From Deltaproteobacteria bacterium (GTDB lineage: Bacteria; Desulfobacterota_B; Binatia; UBA9968), in NCBI GenBank assembly GCA_030620935.1, contig JAUXIP010000104.1, positions 1 through 7,169 of the forward strand: a stretch of 7,169 bases of DNA, in the 5' to 3' direction. The notes beneath the pieces were generated by a model. It was not told the origin of the DNA. It worked only from the letters and a program-made list of their open reading frames with translations, and made no database searches. The translations under genes were made by a program, and so were the position numbers. The stretch's first letter is position 1, and every line of letters starts with the position of its first letter. This document shows, in pieces, positions 6,850 through 7,169 of this stretch.

Positions 6850-7169
6850 GCGCTTTTCTCTCCCTTTTCGCACGAGGCAATCACGGACGAAAAAATCTTT
6901 AGTCCGTCTTCGCTTCCCAGAAGTTTCTCGCAGGCATCTTCGGGATGAGGCATCAATCCGAAGATATTCTTTCCCTCGTTGCAAACGCCGGCAATGTCAT
7001 CCACGGATCCGTTTGGGTTAGCCGAAGGAGAGGTTCGCCCTTTGGCATCGACATATCGCAGGATGATCTGCCGATTCTTACGCATCTCTTCCAGGACAGG
7101 AGGATCCGCATAGTAGCGTCCCTCACCGTGTTTGACCGGCAGCTTCAACAACTCTCCTTGCTTGACCGC
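6837..7169 (-). CDS. purQ: FGAM synthase glutaminase subunit PurQ, C-terminal half (partial)
   Basis: The last 110 residues of PurQ, entering from the right edge and ending at TAA (6837-6839). PurQ is a class I (triad) glutamine amidotransferase that releases ammonia from glutamine and passes it to PurL. The fragment shows [13 protein letters not shown] (10-22), the NPNGS...IAGVCN segment (51-64) typical of PurQ, and GLMPHPED (71-78), where His75 and Glu77 complete the Cys-His-Glu triad. The nucleophile Cys is in the missing N-terminal half (PurQ is about 220-230 aa). A TTG at 7151 is not the start, since coding similarity continues upstream to the window edge (AVKQGEL). Its 3' end overlaps the purL start by 13 nt in another frame, implying coupled translation of two subunits needed together. 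Confidence 0.95.
   Translation of the reverse strand, partial: AVKQGELLKLPVKHGEGRYYADPPVLEEMRKNRQIILRYVDAKGRTSPSANPNGSVDDIAGVCNEGKNIFGLMPHPEDACEKLLGSEDGLKIFSSVIASCEKGEKSAWLG

Noticed and set aside
6850..6984. N-terminal extension of purL into purQ
   Set aside because: The added residues are an out-of-frame reading of conserved PurQ (including its PHPED motif). ATG 6849 has its own ribosome-binding site.

Overview
The window comes from a bacterial chromosome, probably an uncultured, moderately GC-rich (mid-50s % by eye) Gram-negative soil or sediment lineage. A periplasmic solute-binding protein tail, an orphan HyuB, a bacterial SWIB-domain protein and a B. subtilis-type PurF together recall Candidatus Tectomicrobia, Binatota/Deltaproteobacteria or Rokubacteria/Methylomirabilota. 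That placement is an inference from gene content. No RNA gene, insertion sequence, CRISPR array or phage gene was recognised.

Left part, plus strand (1-2680): the end of an ABC-transporter solute-binding protein is followed after 3 nt by a small alpha/beta hydrolase. The hydrolase is interrupted by one in-frame TAG at 530-532, yet the complete catalytic triad is still encoded across the break. After 30 nt comes an intact 579-aa HyuB-type (hydantoinase B / 5-oxoprolinase / acetone carboxylase alpha family) enzyme, closed by a strong intrinsic terminator. The three genes look like one operon for uptake and hydrolysis of a small organic compound. The usual partner gene hyuA is not in the window.

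Middle (2681-3176): a small SWIB/MDM2-domain gene has a near-perfect Shine-Dalgarno sequence and is also interrupted by one in-frame TAG (2883-2885), with the rest of the conserved domain open in the same frame up to a TAA. It converges on the purine operon. Between them are two hairpins whose T-tracts serve the minus strand.

Right part, minus strand (3177-7169): purQ (C-terminal half), purL and purF form a tightly packed purine-biosynthesis operon transcribed right to left. PurQ and PurL form the FGAM synthase system and PurF makes phosphoribosylamine, the first committed step. All visible catalytic motifs are intact. purQ overlaps purL by 13 nt, and the purL stop lies inside the purF ribosome-binding site.

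The main unexplained signal is that two unrelated neighbouring genes each carry a single in-frame amber codon with an otherwise intact reading frame, while all seven natural gene ends in the window are TAA (five) or TGA (two). Two recent nonsense mutations, consensus errors and amber suppression or recoding are all possible. The absence of TAG in the four longer reading frames favours the more ordinary explanations.
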